From Candidatus Nitrosocaldus tengchongensis (GTDB lineage: Archaea > Thermoproteota > Nitrososphaeria > Nitrososphaerales > Nitrosocaldaceae), in NCBI GenBank assembly GCA_013538675.1, contig JACAFJ010000005.1:1-56361 (forward strand): a stretch of DNA of 56,361 nucleotides. The letters are read 5' to 3'. Position 1 is the stretch's first letter; every line of letters begins with the position of its first letter. Both the position numbers and the translations under genes were made by a program. This document shows positions 33,797 to 43,779 of the stretch, piece by piece. The notes under the pieces were generated by a model. It was given only the letters and a program-made list of their open reading frames with translations. It was not told the origin of the DNA and ran no database searches.

Positions 33797-35320
33797 ATGA
33801 TGTATGTAGTAAGTATAGGAGGCTCAGATAGCAGTTCTGGTGCTGGTGTACAAGCAGATGTAAGGGTATGCTCTGCTCTAGGTGTGTATTGCATGAATGT
33901 TATAACAGCAGTTACAGCACAGAACGCATCTAGCATAACCAAGGTAAAGCCAATGGATGCAGATACCGTAAGAGCACAGATATCAGCACTGCTTGAGGAT
34001 CTACAAGGTCGTATTGTAATAAAGATAAGCATGCTCTACAGCAAGAGCATAATAGATACTGTTGCTGATACATTAAAGCATACAGATTATGATGGGATGA
34101 GTGTGGTTATCGATCCAGTGCTTAGGGCAGGCAGTGGTAGATACCTCCTCAAGAGAGATGCACGATCATACTATATAGAAAAGATGGTACCATTAGCAAC
34201 CATCATAACGCCAAATATCATGGAGGCTGAGTGGTTATCCTCTATGAAGATAAGAGGATATGATGATGCACGTAGAGCAGCGGAGAGGATAACATCTTTA
34301 GGAGCAAAGAGCGTTGTTATAAAAGGCGGGCATATGCAGAGAGAAAGGGATGAGGGTAAAGGAAATGATGATGATAGTAATAATAATGATCATGATCATC
34401 ATGATGATGGATATGTTACTGATCTGCTCTACCATGAGGGTACATTCTATACATTCACAAATAGAAGGATCAGGGGTCCAAGGTTACATGGTGCTGGTAG
34501 TGTATTCTCAGCAGCAATAGCAGCAGAGTTGGCAAAGGGTAACGACCTGGCATCAGCAGTAAGGATAGCAAATAACTTCACACACATTACCATAATGAAT
34601 GCTTCAAGTATAGATGGTTCTACAATGATACCGCTTATAGGTAACGAATATGTTGTTGGTACTGATGATGATAATGCTGTTGTAGTAGCACTTGGAAGAG
34701 CAATCGATATACTTCAGTTCACAGATGGTATTGCTCTGCTCATACCTGAGTCACAGAGCAATCTAGTATTTGCTAGAGAAGGAGCAGAATCCCGTGATGA
34801 TGTTGCTGGAGTTGCTGGTAGGATAGTGAGATATGAGCATGGTAAAGATAAGAAGCATGGGTATGCTAGAGCAGCAGGACCTATACGCTATGGTGCATCC
34901 AAGCACGTTGCAGATGCAGTGCTAACAGCAATGAGATATGATGCTAGCATAAGATCTGCAATGAACATAAGGTATGATGATATAATACTTGATATATGCA
35001 AGGGGTTAGGTTTAAGCATAGCAGGCTACGATAGAAGCAAAGAGCCAGAGTATATCAAGAAGAGGGAAGGTATGAGTGTAAGATGGGGTATAGAGCAGGC
35101 TATCATATCAGCATCAGTACCTATATCAGCACAATCCAGAGTACCAGATGTCGTATACCATAGGGGAGATTGGGGTAAGGAGCCCATGATAATAGTGTTT
35201 GGTCAGAATCCAATGGATGTTCTGAATAAGGTGAATAGAATACTTGTAAGATATAAGGATTATAATAATACAGATACAGAAGAGATGGAGGGAGTTAGCA
35301 AGACGGGTAGAGCAGGATAA
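33797..35320 (+). CDS. thiD: Bifunctional hydroxymethylpyrimidine (phosphate) kinase / thiamine-phosphate synthase (ThiD-ThiN)
   Basis: Thiamine biosynthesis: phosphorylates HMP (phosphate) and joins HMP-PP with thiazole phosphate. Residues 1 to about 275 are a ribokinase-fold ThiD (GGSDSSSGAGVQADV, IDPVLRAGSGRYLL, ITPNIMEAEWL); about 300-490 is an archaeal ThiN domain (ALGRAIDILQ, LIPESQSNLVFA, GPIRYGASKHVADAVL, IIVFGQNPMDVLNKV). Odd points: an Asp/Asn/His-rich insert (NDDDSNNNDHDHHDD) in ThiD, and the anion-hole motif reads HGAGS where ThiD enzymes usually have HGTGC. Divergent from the regulator; followed 11 bp later by a nucleotidyltransferase gene. Confidence 0.9.
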   Translation: MMYVVSIGGSDSSSGAGVQADVRVCSALGVYCMNVITAVTAQNASSITKVKPMDADTVRAQISALLEDLQGRIVIKISMLYSKSIIDTVADTLKHTDYDGMSVVIDPVLRAGSGRYLLKRDARSYYIEKMVPLATIITPNIMEAEWLSSMKIRGYDDARRAAERITSLGAKSVVIKGGHMQRERDEGKGNDDDSNNNDHDHHDDGYVTDLLYHEGTFYTFTNRRIRGPRLHGAGSVFSAAIAAELAKGNDLASAVRIANNFTHITIMNASSIDGSTMIPLIGNEYVVGTDDDNAVVVALGRAIDILQFTDGIALLIPESQSNLVFAREGAESRDDVAGVAGRIVRYEHGKDKKHGYARAAGPIRYGASKHVADAVLTAMRYDASIRSAMNIRYDDIILDICKGLGLSIAGYDRSKEPEYIKKREGMSVRWGIEQAIISASVPISAQSRVPDVVYHRGDWGKEPMIIVFGQNPMDVLNKVNRILVRYKDYNNTDTEEMEGVSKTGRAG

Positions 35321-35331
35321 GAGGGATTATT

Positions 35332-36075
35332 ATGAGCAACGATGTTGTTGACGTTGCAGTAATACTTGCTGGGGGGCTTGGTAGAAGACTGCATCCATTG
35401 ACACTTGTTATGCCCAAACCCATGCTTCCAGTTGCAGATAAACCATTGCTTGAGCATATAATAGAATGGCTACGCTCGAATGGGATAAGGTATATCATAA
35501 TATGCACAAGTTACCTAGGTAGGGTTATAGAGAATTACTTTAGTGATGGTAGTATGCTAAACGTGAAGATAGAGTATGCTAGAGCAAATAGACCATTAGG
35601 TACTGCTGGTCAGTTGAAGAGTGCTGCTCACCTGCTCCCCAACCATGATAGGTTCATATGCTTGTATGGCGACTCCCTCTACGAGTTCAACCTATGTGCT
35701 ATGGTTAATGCTCACAATACAAGGCATGAAGAGGATGGTAGCATGATAGCAACGATGGCTGTGATGCAGTATACAGCAAGGTTGGATTACGGGTTCATAG
35801 ATGTTGATAGCATAGGCAAGGTAATAGGGTGGATGGAGAAGCCAGAGTTTAAGGGATTGATAAATATAGGATGCTACGTTATGGAGAGTGATATACTTGA
35901 GTTCATACCAAGTGATAGGGTTAGTAGCATGAACAAGGTATTCATGGATATTATAGCAAGGGGCAGGAGTATCTACACATATGAGATAGAGAAGGAGGGA
36001 TTCAGGGATATAGGTAATGAGAGAGCATACATGGATGTGTATAGAGAATACATTGAGAAACTTGGCGATGTCTAA
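35332..36075 (+). CDS. Sugar-phosphate nucleotidyltransferase
   Basis: A 247-residue NTP-transferase that makes a nucleotide sugar from a sugar 1-phosphate. Signature GGLGRRLHPLTLVMPKPMLP is at residues 13-32, then the metal-binding region CLYGDSLYE, and VIGWMEKPEFKG. The size fits glucose-1-phosphate or mannose-1-phosphate nucleotidyltransferases without a C-terminal left-handed beta helix; the exact sugar and base cannot be told. AGAGGG before the ATG and the 11-bp gap after thiDN suggest co-transcription despite unrelated pathways. Confidence 0.88.
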   Translation: MSNDVVDVAVILAGGLGRRLHPLTLVMPKPMLPVADKPLLEHIIEWLRSNGIRYIIICTSYLGRVIENYFSDGSMLNVKIEYARANRPLGTAGQLKSAAHLLPNHDRFICLYGDSLYEFNLCAMVNAHNTRHEEDGSMIATMAVMQYTARLDYGFIDVDSIGKVIGWMEKPEFKGLINIGCYVMESDILEFIPSDRVSSMNKVFMDIIARGRSIYTYEIEKEGFRDIGNERAYMDVYREYIEKLGDV

Positions 36076-36188
36076 TTAATATCTATACTGTTAGATACTT
36101 CCACCTCCTGAATAGTTAGTTAGTTGGTTGTTATCGTATTTATCATGCTTGCTTGTATTTGCATTACTCCAGTTAGTTAATCATCCTC

Positions 36189-39100
36189 TCATCTTGCTAT
36201 AGGTATCCTATACCTTATAACCTGTGATACACCATCCCTTGCATATACACCATATATCATATCTGCACTAGCAACCAGAGCATCCTTCAGGGTAACCATT
36301 ATTATCTGGCTTATGTTAGCCCTCTCCCTTACTATCCTCTTCAACCTATCAGTATTAACACTATCCAGATGTGCATCTATCTCATCGAAGAGGTAGAACG
36401 GTGCTGGTTTGAGTGACTGTAATGCTAGAAGGAATGTTATCGCTGCTATAGTCTTCTCTCCCCCGCTGAGTGAGTTCGACTCTCTAGCAGATTTGTTTGG
36501 AAACTGCACAATGAACGCTATGCCAGAGGAGAATATATCCCCATCAGCATCGTCAATCTCAAGCCATGCTGCACCAGCATCATCACTCATTGTAGAGAAT
36601 ATGCTTCTAACCTCCCTATCCACCTTGCTGAATGCATCGAGGAAGAGTTGCCTCTTCTCTCCCTCTATCTGCTCTATGAACCTTACTATGGCATTCCTCT
36701 CCTCTTCAAGTTGGTTCTTCTTCTCCGACATGCCCCTGTATCCATCTATGAGTTGCATGTAACTCCTGTTTGCAAGCTGGTTTACATTGCTCTTGAGCAT
36801 GTTGTACTCCTCCTCCAACCCTTCAAGCAGGTTATTGATATCAGACCCATCATATCCATACTCACGTTCATGTTCATCATGATCCCCGTAGTTACTGTTA
36901 CTGCTACTGAGTTCTTTTATAAGACTCTCCTCCTTTGATTTAAGGTCGTTGTACTCCTTGCTATATAGTGCCAACTCCCTTTCAAGCATGGATAGTTGTC
37001 TGCTCAGCCTCTTCTCCTCATCCATCAATAACCTCAACTCCTCATCATATCTATGTAACCTTGCAAGCGATGATGAGGATGCATCAATAACCTCCTGCTC
37101 CCTATCCCTTAATACCTTCAACTCCTCTATGCATCTATTCAACTCATCCCTGCACCTTTTCACAGCTACAGCACTCTCCCTTGCACCAGCCTTTGCCTGC
37201 TCCAACCCTTTAGATATCTCATCTATACGCCTTAACATACCATCTCTCTCTGAGTTCTTTGCTGCTATACTTGTCATTAAACCCCTCCTCTCTCTATCAA
37301 GTTGCTCAAATCTAGCAGTAAGTGAAGCCTTTGCTCTATTGATCTCCTCCATAGCTATCTCTAACCCCTCTTTATCCTTAGCCAGAGTATTCATACGTTC
37401 TTTAAGAGCAGATATCCTCTCCCCAATTGTAGAATGTCCCTCTCTAAGCCCCTTCACCTGCTCCTTCATACCAAGGATCTCATCACTTATCCTCTCGATC
37501 CTAGCATTGTTCTCTTTGATAACCTGCTCATATCTAGCCAATGTGATCTTAGCATGCTCCATCTCCATATCTATCCTTGTTATATAAGAGGTGATCTCCC
37601 TTCTCTTCATCTCCATATCCTGTATGGTAGTCTCAAGCCCCTTAACCTCCTCCCTCTTCCTCTCTATAACCTGCTTAAGTAGTGATAGCGCAGTATTCAA
37701 CTCCTTAACCGATCTGCTTCTTGCTACGAGTCTGATTATATCACTTATCCTTGAGTTTATATCTAGTGTAGCTGCCTTTATGCTAGGTTCAAATAACTCT
37801 CCATCCATTGTAACTACCCTGTATCCTCTCCTTGCTAGACTTAGGGCATCGCCTCTAGAGTATGCTAGGAGTGTATCACCAAATATAAAGTTCACAAGGC
37901 CCCTATATCTTGATGTTATGAAGTGTGATAGTGGATACAATGTACTATGCTCGTCATTATCCTTAGCATTAGCATTACTATTATTATTATTATCATCAGC
38001 ATCAGAAGAAGCATTGTTATCACTATAAGCGTTATTTACACTATTGGGCTTTGTACCCAATCTTCTAAGCCTTACACTCTTCGCCTCTTCACACCCCTCA
38101 ATCATATCTAGAGGTATCATTGTAACCCTTGCTAACCCTAGCCTCTTTACATGCTCCAGTACTGCAAGCATGGATTTAACATCCCTTACTATGAGTGTCT
38201 TCAACCAGTTAGATCCTACAGCCATAACAGCTCTAGTGTACTTTGCATCCCATGTTAGCAGGCTCTGGAGCATACCAATTATCCCAAACCCATCTGCATT
38301 ATCCATCAGCCTTACTATAGTACCATCCTCTCCCTGCATTGCTAGATCTATCTCTGTCTGATACCTTGTTGCTATATATTCAGCCCTCTCTAGTATTGTT
38401 AATACTCCATCAACCTGCCTAGTCAACTTCTCCCTCTTTGCATATGCTTGTGTTATAGCATTGTCTAACACCTCTAACTCTTTGGCATATCCAGATCTCT
38501 TCTCTGATAAGGTTAAGATTAGCGCATTAATATTGCTCATCTCTTTACCGATCTCTGAACTCCTTCTTTGCAATGCTACCATGTTCTCATCGGATATCTT
38601 AATCCTCTCATCTAGCAATGCTAGCTTTAACTCTATGCTTGATATGTCATCAAGCAATCTTTTCAACTCACCTTCTACACTCTTCTCCTCTTCCCTTTTG
38701 TTTGAGTACTCCTTGAGGAGCATGTTTATCCTGCTACTAACATAGTTCAACTCCTCCTCCACCTTCTTCCTCTCATCCATCATCTCCTCAAGGGTAGTTG
38801 TAAGCCTACAGATATCTTGCTCAACAACCTTGACCTTCTCTACCAGTTTGCTCCTCTCCTTTATGAGTGTGGGTATATCCTTCCCTATTGTAACTATCCT
38901 ACTCTGATTGGCATTGAGCGTAGCCTTCAACTGCTCAACCCTAACTAGCATGCTGGATAACTGTTTACTTATCTCTGCCTTTGATCTTGATGACTCCTCA
39001 ACATGCTTCATGAACCTAGCCTTCTCATCCTCGACTGCTGTTATCCTGCTCCTCAAATCATCTATGCTCTTGCTTATACCCTCAACAGCCTCCCTCCTCT

Positions 39101-39950
39101 TCCCTATCATATCCTCAAGAGTGGTGAGTCTCTCTCTAGTATGTTTGAGCATGCTCCTAATCTGTATACGTTTGAGCCTCTCTATCTCTCTGGCAAGGAA
39201 CTCAAGCCTCAACTGATCGTTACGCTCCTGCTCAAGCTCATCTATCCTACTCCTTATCTCACCCATCCTTGCCAATGCCACCTCCAACCTTCTATCAGCC
39301 TCTACCAACTGCTTCATAGCCTCTTCCTTCTTCTCATCGAAGTATGCTAAGCCAATTATCTCCTCTATTATCCTTCGCCTCTCCTCAGGGTTTAGTTCCG
39401 CTATACGCATAACCATACCCTGCTGCACAATATTCAACTTGTTAGGCGTAGCAAGTGCAACATCAAGCATGTTTGTTATAGTCGATTTGTTCACATGCTT
39501 GCCATTCAGGTAGTACTGATTCTCTCCATTTCCATACATCTCCCTTGTTATGGTCACTGTATTGGAGTCTAGTGGTATCCCTCTATCGCTGTTATCGAAC
39601 GTTATGCTAACCCTTACAGCCCTCCTCTTCCTATCCCTCTCTCTAGCTTCAACTACTATAGTAGTAGTTGAGTCATTAACTCCATCATCATCCTCCTCCC
39701 CAGCATCATCCCCAACTCTCTCCCCCTTACTCCTACCATTGCTATCATGGATGAGTGATTGCAACCTATCTACCCTGAGTACCCTCACACTATTCTCACC
39801 AAGGGCAAATGCTATGGCATCCAGTATGTTACTCTTACCAGAGCCGTTCGGACCTGTTATGCATACAAGCCCTTTATCCAGATTCAGTATAGTACTCTTC
39901 CTTGCAAACGATTTGAAGCCAGATATCTCAACCTTCCTTATATACACCAT
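36189..39950 (-). CDS. smc: Chromosome segregation ATPase SMC
   Basis: Structural maintenance of chromosomes protein. N-terminal Walker A GPNGSGKSNILDAI (residues 33-46), a long coiled coil, hinge at about 520-700, a second coiled coil, and a C-terminal head with signature LSGGEKTIAAITF and Walker B FYLFDEIDAHLD. At 1253 residues it is longer than the roughly 1180 usual; the excess comes from an acidic insert near residue 85 (GDDAGEEDDDGVND), a hinge insert rich in Asn/Asp/Ser (about residues 635-670) and another before the last coil (NSNYGDHDEHE). No scpA or scpB lies next to it. Confidence 0.95.
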   Translation of the reverse strand: MVYIRKVEISGFKSFARKSTILNLDKGLVCITGPNGSGKSNILDAIAFALGENSVRVLRVDRLQSLIHDSNGRSKGERVGDDAGEEDDDGVNDSTTTIVVEARERDRKRRAVRVSITFDNSDRGIPLDSNTVTITREMYGNGENQYYLNGKHVNKSTITNMLDVALATPNKLNIVQQGMVMRIAELNPEERRRIIEEIIGLAYFDEKKEEAMKQLVEADRRLEVALARMGEIRSRIDELEQERNDQLRLEFLAREIERLKRIQIRSMLKHTRERLTTLEDMIGKRREAVEGISKSIDDLRSRITAVEDEKARFMKHVEESSRSKAEISKQLSSMLVRVEQLKATLNANQSRIVTIGKDIPTLIKERSKLVEKVKVVEQDICRLTTTLEEMMDERKKVEEELNYVSSRINMLLKEYSNKREEEKSVEGELKRLLDDISSIELKLALLDERIKISDENMVALQRRSSEIGKEMSNINALILTLSEKRSGYAKELEVLDNAITQAYAKREKLTRQVDGVLTILERAEYIATRYQTEIDLAMQGEDGTIVRLMDNADGFGIIGMLQSLLTWDAKYTRAVMAVGSNWLKTLIVRDVKSMLAVLEHVKRLGLARVTMIPLDMIEGCEEAKSVRLRRLGTKPNSVNNAYSDNNASSDADDNNNNSNANAKDNDEHSTLYPLSHFITSRYRGLVNFIFGDTLLAYSRGDALSLARRGYRVVTMDGELFEPSIKAATLDINSRISDIIRLVARSRSVKELNTALSLLKQVIERKREEVKGLETTIQDMEMKRREITSYITRIDMEMEHAKITLARYEQVIKENNARIERISDEILGMKEQVKGLREGHSTIGERISALKERMNTLAKDKEGLEIAMEEINRAKASLTARFEQLDRERRGLMTSIAAKNSERDGMLRRIDEISKGLEQAKAGARESAVAVKRCRDELNRCIEELKVLRDREQEVIDASSSSLARLHRYDEELRLLMDEEKRLSRQLSMLERELALYSKEYNDLKSKEESLIKELSSSNSNYGDHDEHEREYGYDGSDINNLLEGLEEEYNMLKSNVNQLANRSYMQLIDGYRGMSEKKNQLEEERNAIVRFIEQIEGEKRQLFLDAFSKVDREVRSIFSTMSDDAGAAWLEIDDADGDIFSSGIAFIVQFPNKSARESNSLSGGEKTIAAITFLLALQSLKPAPFYLFDEIDAHLDSVNTDRLKRIVRERANISQIIMVTLKDALVASADMIYGVYARDGVSQVIRYRIPIAR

Positions 39951-40061
39951 GAACCTTTACCTCCCATGCTTGAATAAATAGGTAGGGGTGAACTATTTTT
40001 ATGCTCGTTGCAAAGGAAGGAGATAGTAATAAATTAATTATCATTGGATTATATCCTAGAA

Positions 40062-40886
40062 ATGACAAGGGTGGCACTCCTCCAGCTGGAGTTGAAGGAT
40101 AGTCCAGATGATGCTATGGAGCATGCTGTAAGGCTACTCCAGCAGGTTGGGGCAGCAAACTCTGAGATAGTATGTCTACCAGAGCAGTGGTACCCAAAGC
40201 CCCTGGACAGCATAGATGAACTCAAGCCCATACAAGATATAGCAAGGGAGCATGGGATGGTTGTTATAGCAGGAGCGTTCTTTGAGCATGTTTATGAAGA
40301 TGGCGAAATCAGTTATGGTCATAGCAACGAGAGCAATAGCAATAGCAATAGTAGTAGTAATGCTAACACTAGCAGCGTATACCTCTCAGCACCAGTTATA
40401 GGTCATGATGGTAAGATCATAGATAGGCAACTCAAACTACATCCATTTGGCAGGGAGTTAAGCATCGTAAGAGCAGGGAAGAAGATAAAGATGTTTGAGC
40501 ATAACGGTGTAAGGTTTGGGATAGGTATATGCCACGATGTTGTATTCCCTGAGGTAGCAAGATTGGCAGTAAGGAGTGGTGCGGATATACTCTTCTTCCC
40601 CTCAAAGATAGTGAATGAGGGTATCGAGCCTTGGCATATATATGTTAAGGCTAGAGCATTGGAGAATAGGGTTCCAGTGGTTGCACCAAACCTCTGTAGC
40701 AAAGAGTATGGAGGGATGAGCATAATAGTTGATCTAGCATACAATGAGTCACTGGATATAGTACTGCCTTATGTTGTCACTGCATCTGCTGGAGAGCATG
40801 TACTTATAAGCGATATAGACTTGGAGTTGAGCAGAAGGGTTAGAAGGTTAAGGATGACTGAGTTGAGAGATGATTACATGGTATAA
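40062..40886 (+). CDS. Carbon-nitrogen hydrolase (nitrilase superfamily)
   Basis: A 274-residue nitrilase-fold amidase. The Glu-Lys-Cys triad is visible as E41 in LPEQWYP, Lys in RQLKLHPFG and Cys in GIGICHDVVFPE. It resembles the omega-amidase/Nit2 and N-carbamoylputrescine amidase branches, but the substrate is undefined. A Ser/Asn-rich insert (GHSNESNSNSNSSSNANTSS) encoded at 40322-40377 interrupts the region after the first beta sheets. The ATG at 40062 (MTRVALLQ) is chosen because AATTAATTATC is about 28-35 nt upstream. It is divergent from smc and convergent with inositol-phosphate synthase. Confidence 0.87.
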   Translation: MTRVALLQLELKDSPDDAMEHAVRLLQQVGAANSEIVCLPEQWYPKPLDSIDELKPIQDIAREHGMVVIAGAFFEHVYEDGEISYGHSNESNSNSNSSSNANTSSVYLSAPVIGHDGKIIDRQLKLHPFGRELSIVRAGKKIKMFEHNGVRFGIGICHDVVFPEVARLAVRSGADILFFPSKIVNEGIEPWHIYVKARALENRVPVVAPNLCSKEYGGMSIIVDLAYNESLDIVLPYVVTASAGEHVLISDIDLELSRRVRRLRMTELRDDYMV

Positions 40887-40931
40887 AATGCTCCAGTAGC
40901 ATCATAATATGATGGAGGAGTTATCGATCGA

Positions 40932-42002
40932 TCAACGCTCCCTCTTACCTTGAACGAACTCCATGAATGCTTCCTTAGCATCGTTGTATGGCATCTGTAC
41001 TGGAGGGTGCTTGAAGCAGTATGCAGACACACTTACCAATGGGCCAGAGACTCCTCTATCCAATGCTATCCTTGCTGCCCTAACAGCATCTATCATGACT
41101 CCAGCGCTGTTGAACGCATCTATAACGTTGAGTTTAACGTTTATCTCTAATGGTACATTGCAGAAGTATCTTCCCTTTATGTGTATGTAGCAGACCTTCT
41201 CATTTGCAAGGAATGGCACGTAATCGCTAGGCCCTATCCTCATTGGTACCTCATATGGTAGCATGGCTCTAACAGCACTTGCCTTGCTCTCCCTCTTCTG
41301 CTCAAGCCTCTCCTCATCGAGCATGTTGAAAAAGTCTGCATCCCCTCCTATGTTCAACTGGTAGGTATGCTCAACCTTAACACCTCTATCAACAAGGAGT
41401 TTGATGAGCGTCTTATGCAGTACAGTTGCACCCAACTGACTCATGACATCATCCCCTGCAACTGGTAGATTGCGTTCTGCAAACCTTTCCTGCCATCCCT
41501 CATCAGATGCTATGAATACTGGCATAGCGTTTATGAAGCATGCACCAGCCTTGAGTGCCTGCTCAGCGTAGTACATGGTACCTTTGACGCTACCAACTGG
41601 TAGATAGTTTATGAGCACATCTGCCTTGACCTCCTTCAGCCTCTTCGCAACATCTACTGGAGCATCGCTTGCTACCTTCACTACATTGCTTAGATGCCTT
41701 CCTATACCATCATGCACCTCACCCTTCTCTATATTAACACCTAGCCTCTCAACATCGCACACCTTCAGTGTATTGTTTGGTTCCTCGAATATCCCCTCTG
41801 CAAGGTCCTTGCCTACCTTATTCTCAGCAACATCGAATGCAGCAACGAACTCTATATCCCTTGGCTCTATACCAGCAAGGCTATAGGCTATAAGCCCAGT
41901 AGCATCACCCTCATCTGCCTGCGCATAGTATCTAGTACCTTGGACCAATGCTGAAGCACAATTGCCAACACCTGCTATTGCAACCCTTACCTTCTTACGC
42001 AT
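40932..42002 (-). CDS. ino1: myo-Inositol-1-phosphate synthase
   Basis: Converts glucose 6-phosphate to inositol 1-phosphate with NAD+. The 356-residue protein shows the NAD-binding loop GVGNCASALVQG, IEFVAAFDV, LINYLPVGS, CFINAMPVFIAS, the conserved GDDVMSQLGATVLH, and NIGGDADFFNM. The length fits archaeal and actinobacterial forms, shorter than eukaryotic ones. The product would feed phosphoinositol headgroups of archaeal ether lipids or inositol-based solutes. It stands alone, convergent with the hydrolase gene and divergent from dphB. Confidence 0.95.
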   Translation of the reverse strand: MRKKVRVAIAGVGNCASALVQGTRYYAQADEGDATGLIAYSLAGIEPRDIEFVAAFDVAENKVGKDLAEGIFEEPNNTLKVCDVERLGVNIEKGEVHDGIGRHLSNVVKVASDAPVDVAKRLKEVKADVLINYLPVGSVKGTMYYAEQALKAGACFINAMPVFIASDEGWQERFAERNLPVAGDDVMSQLGATVLHKTLIKLLVDRGVKVEHTYQLNIGGDADFFNMLDEERLEQKRESKASAVRAMLPYEVPMRIGPSDYVPFLANEKVCYIHIKGRYFCNVPLEINVKLNVIDAFNSAGVMIDAVRAARIALDRGVSGPLVSVSAYCFKHPPVQMPYNDAKEAFMEFVQGKRER

Positions 42003-42078
42003 GTCAAGGGTATTACTGGATCAAAAATAAACTTTCCTCTAAAGCATTTTATTATATTCCCTACTAACATCGCAAGGT

Positions 42079-43134
42079 ATGCTCACACTAGTTGGTATGG
42101 GTATCCATGGCTACAAGGGTTTGATTATGGAGGCTATAGAAGCAATAAAGCATGCTGATAAGGTCTATCTTGAGGCATATACTAGCCCTGTTAATGGTAG
42201 AGATGTGAATGCTATAAAGGCCTTAAGAAGTGATCTGTTAGTTGTGCATAGATGGTTCGTTGAGGATGGTAGAAGGATACTGGATGAGGCAAGAGAAGGT
42301 GATGTTGTACTCCTCACATATGGAGATCCTCTAGTTGCAACTACGCATACAGAACTGATGGTAAGGGCAAGGGGTTCAGGGATAAGGTGCAAGGTCATAC
42401 ACTCCTCATCCATTGTAACAGCAGCGCTAGGGGAGTGTGGCTTGCATGCATACAGGTTAGGGAGGATAGCAACGGTAGTATCAGATCCCATAGCAAGTAC
42501 AAGCACTTACTACGTGCTCTACACCAACCTTATGCAGATGAACCACACCCTGCTACTCCTCGAGTATGATCATGAGCATGGATACTTCCTTGCGCCAGGT
42601 GATGCTCTAAGGTTACTGCTTGAGTGCGAGGCTAGAGAGCGTATGAATGCTATAGGTGAAGGTACCTTTGCCATAGTAGCATCAAGGGTTGGTATGGAGG
42701 ATATGATGTTGGTTGGAGGCAAGATAGGCTCTTTACTCAAACATGGTTTTGGGGAACCTCCCCATACGCTGATAGTTACAGGTTCATTGCACTTCACAGA
42801 GGTTGAGGCTTTGAAGGTATCTGTTACCCTACTAGATGAGCCTACAGATAACACCAAGGGGGTTAAGGCAAGGGCAGAGATCATGCTATCCAACTACATA
42901 CCAAGGGCATATACCGCACTATCTAGGGCTAGAGAGTATGTTACCCATGCTAAAGATGCTATAGATTCAAGCATAAAGGATATGATAGATAATGCAGAGT
43001 ACTACCTGAGCGATGCTGAGAGGTTTGCTAGAGAGCATAGGTATGAGCATGCAATCCTAGCATTGGGTTATGCAGAAGGGCTTATAGATGCTCTAAGGTA
43101 CCTCAAGGGTATAGATCCATGGAGAGGCAAGTAG
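42079..43134 (+). CDS. dphB: Diphthine synthase fused to a C-terminal DUF357 domain
   Basis: S-adenosylmethionine-dependent methyltransferase for diphthamide on elongation factor 2. Residues 1 to about 258 match DphB: LTLVGMGIHG, VYLEAYTS, GDPLVATTHTEL, the SSSIVTAALGECGLH core and FGEPPHTLIVTG. The family normally ends near 260-270 residues. Here about 80 more follow with the DUF357 pattern (DMIDNAEYYLSDAERFAREHRYEHAILALGYAEGLIDALRYL, split here across residues about 292-340). DUF357 is usually a separate small helical protein of unknown function. The fusion frame is continuous and has normal codon use. Confidence 0.92.
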   Translation: MLTLVGMGIHGYKGLIMEAIEAIKHADKVYLEAYTSPVNGRDVNAIKALRSDLLVVHRWFVEDGRRILDEAREGDVVLLTYGDPLVATTHTELMVRARGSGIRCKVIHSSSIVTAALGECGLHAYRLGRIATVVSDPIASTSTYYVLYTNLMQMNHTLLLLEYDHEHGYFLAPGDALRLLLECEARERMNAIGEGTFAIVASRVGMEDMMLVGGKIGSLLKHGFGEPPHTLIVTGSLHFTEVEALKVSVTLLDEPTDNTKGVKARAEIMLSNYIPRAYTALSRAREYVTHAKDAIDSSIKDMIDNAEYYLSDAERFAREHRYEHAILALGYAEGLIDALRYLKGIDPWRGK

Positions 43135-43250
43135 CAGTAGCAGCAGGAGCAGAGTAGTAATGGTATTGCATTGCATTGTACATATACACATACATATGTA
43201 TAAGCATGGTAAATCTATATGCTATATAGGAATTGCTCTAAACTTATATT

Positions 43251-43679
43251 ATGGTGTTAGATAGTAAGGCTCAAATGACAGTCCTGATAGATAGGACAGT
43301 GAACTCATACAAGGACCTCATTACATTCCTTAGATCAAGGTTAGGCTCCCTGTACGATGAGATCTATCCTGTCCTTAACACCTACCTGGAGAGCAGGAAG
43401 GTAAGGAAGAAGGTCAACCTGGATGAACTAGATGGGGATATAGATAGGCTCATGGAACTAATAGTTAATCCAGTTGTACACAAGATAGTCAGGGAGAATG
43501 CCCCAGACTTTTCATGGATACCTGTAGTTGGCAGTGATCTTAGCAGGAAGGTTAGGGATGAGTTGCATAGGAAGACCGAGGAGGGGATAAGGCAGGCTAA
43601 GTACTACCTCAAGAAGGATAAGAGGTTGAGAGAGAACCTACAACTCTTCCTGCAGGATGTTGTGGACAGATACCAATAG
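43251..43679 (+). CDS. Hypothetical helical protein
   Basis: A 142-residue, highly charged, mostly helical soluble protein that I do not recognise. Segments DRTVNSYKDLITFLRSRLGSL and EEGIRQAKYYLKKDKRLRENL are amphipathic; the middle has a short FSWIPVVGSDLSRK loop. Codon use is like the neighbours and the ATG is preceded by a TATA-like ATATGCTATATAGG about 30 nt upstream. It stands alone between dphB and the FAD synthetase-like gene. Confidence 0.6.
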   Translation: MVLDSKAQMTVLIDRTVNSYKDLITFLRSRLGSLYDEIYPVLNTYLESRKVRKKVNLDELDGDIDRLMELIVNPVVHKIVRENAPDFSWIPVVGSDLSRKVRDELHRKTEEGIRQAKYYLKKDKRLRENLQLFLQDVVDRYQ

Positions 43680-43779
43680 ATATAGATGATATGGCATGAC
43701 ATGGTTGGTATGGTATATCTCAGAAGCAGGGAGGCAATAACTTTTATTATCTTTACTTATTGCATTCAAGATAGGTTGA

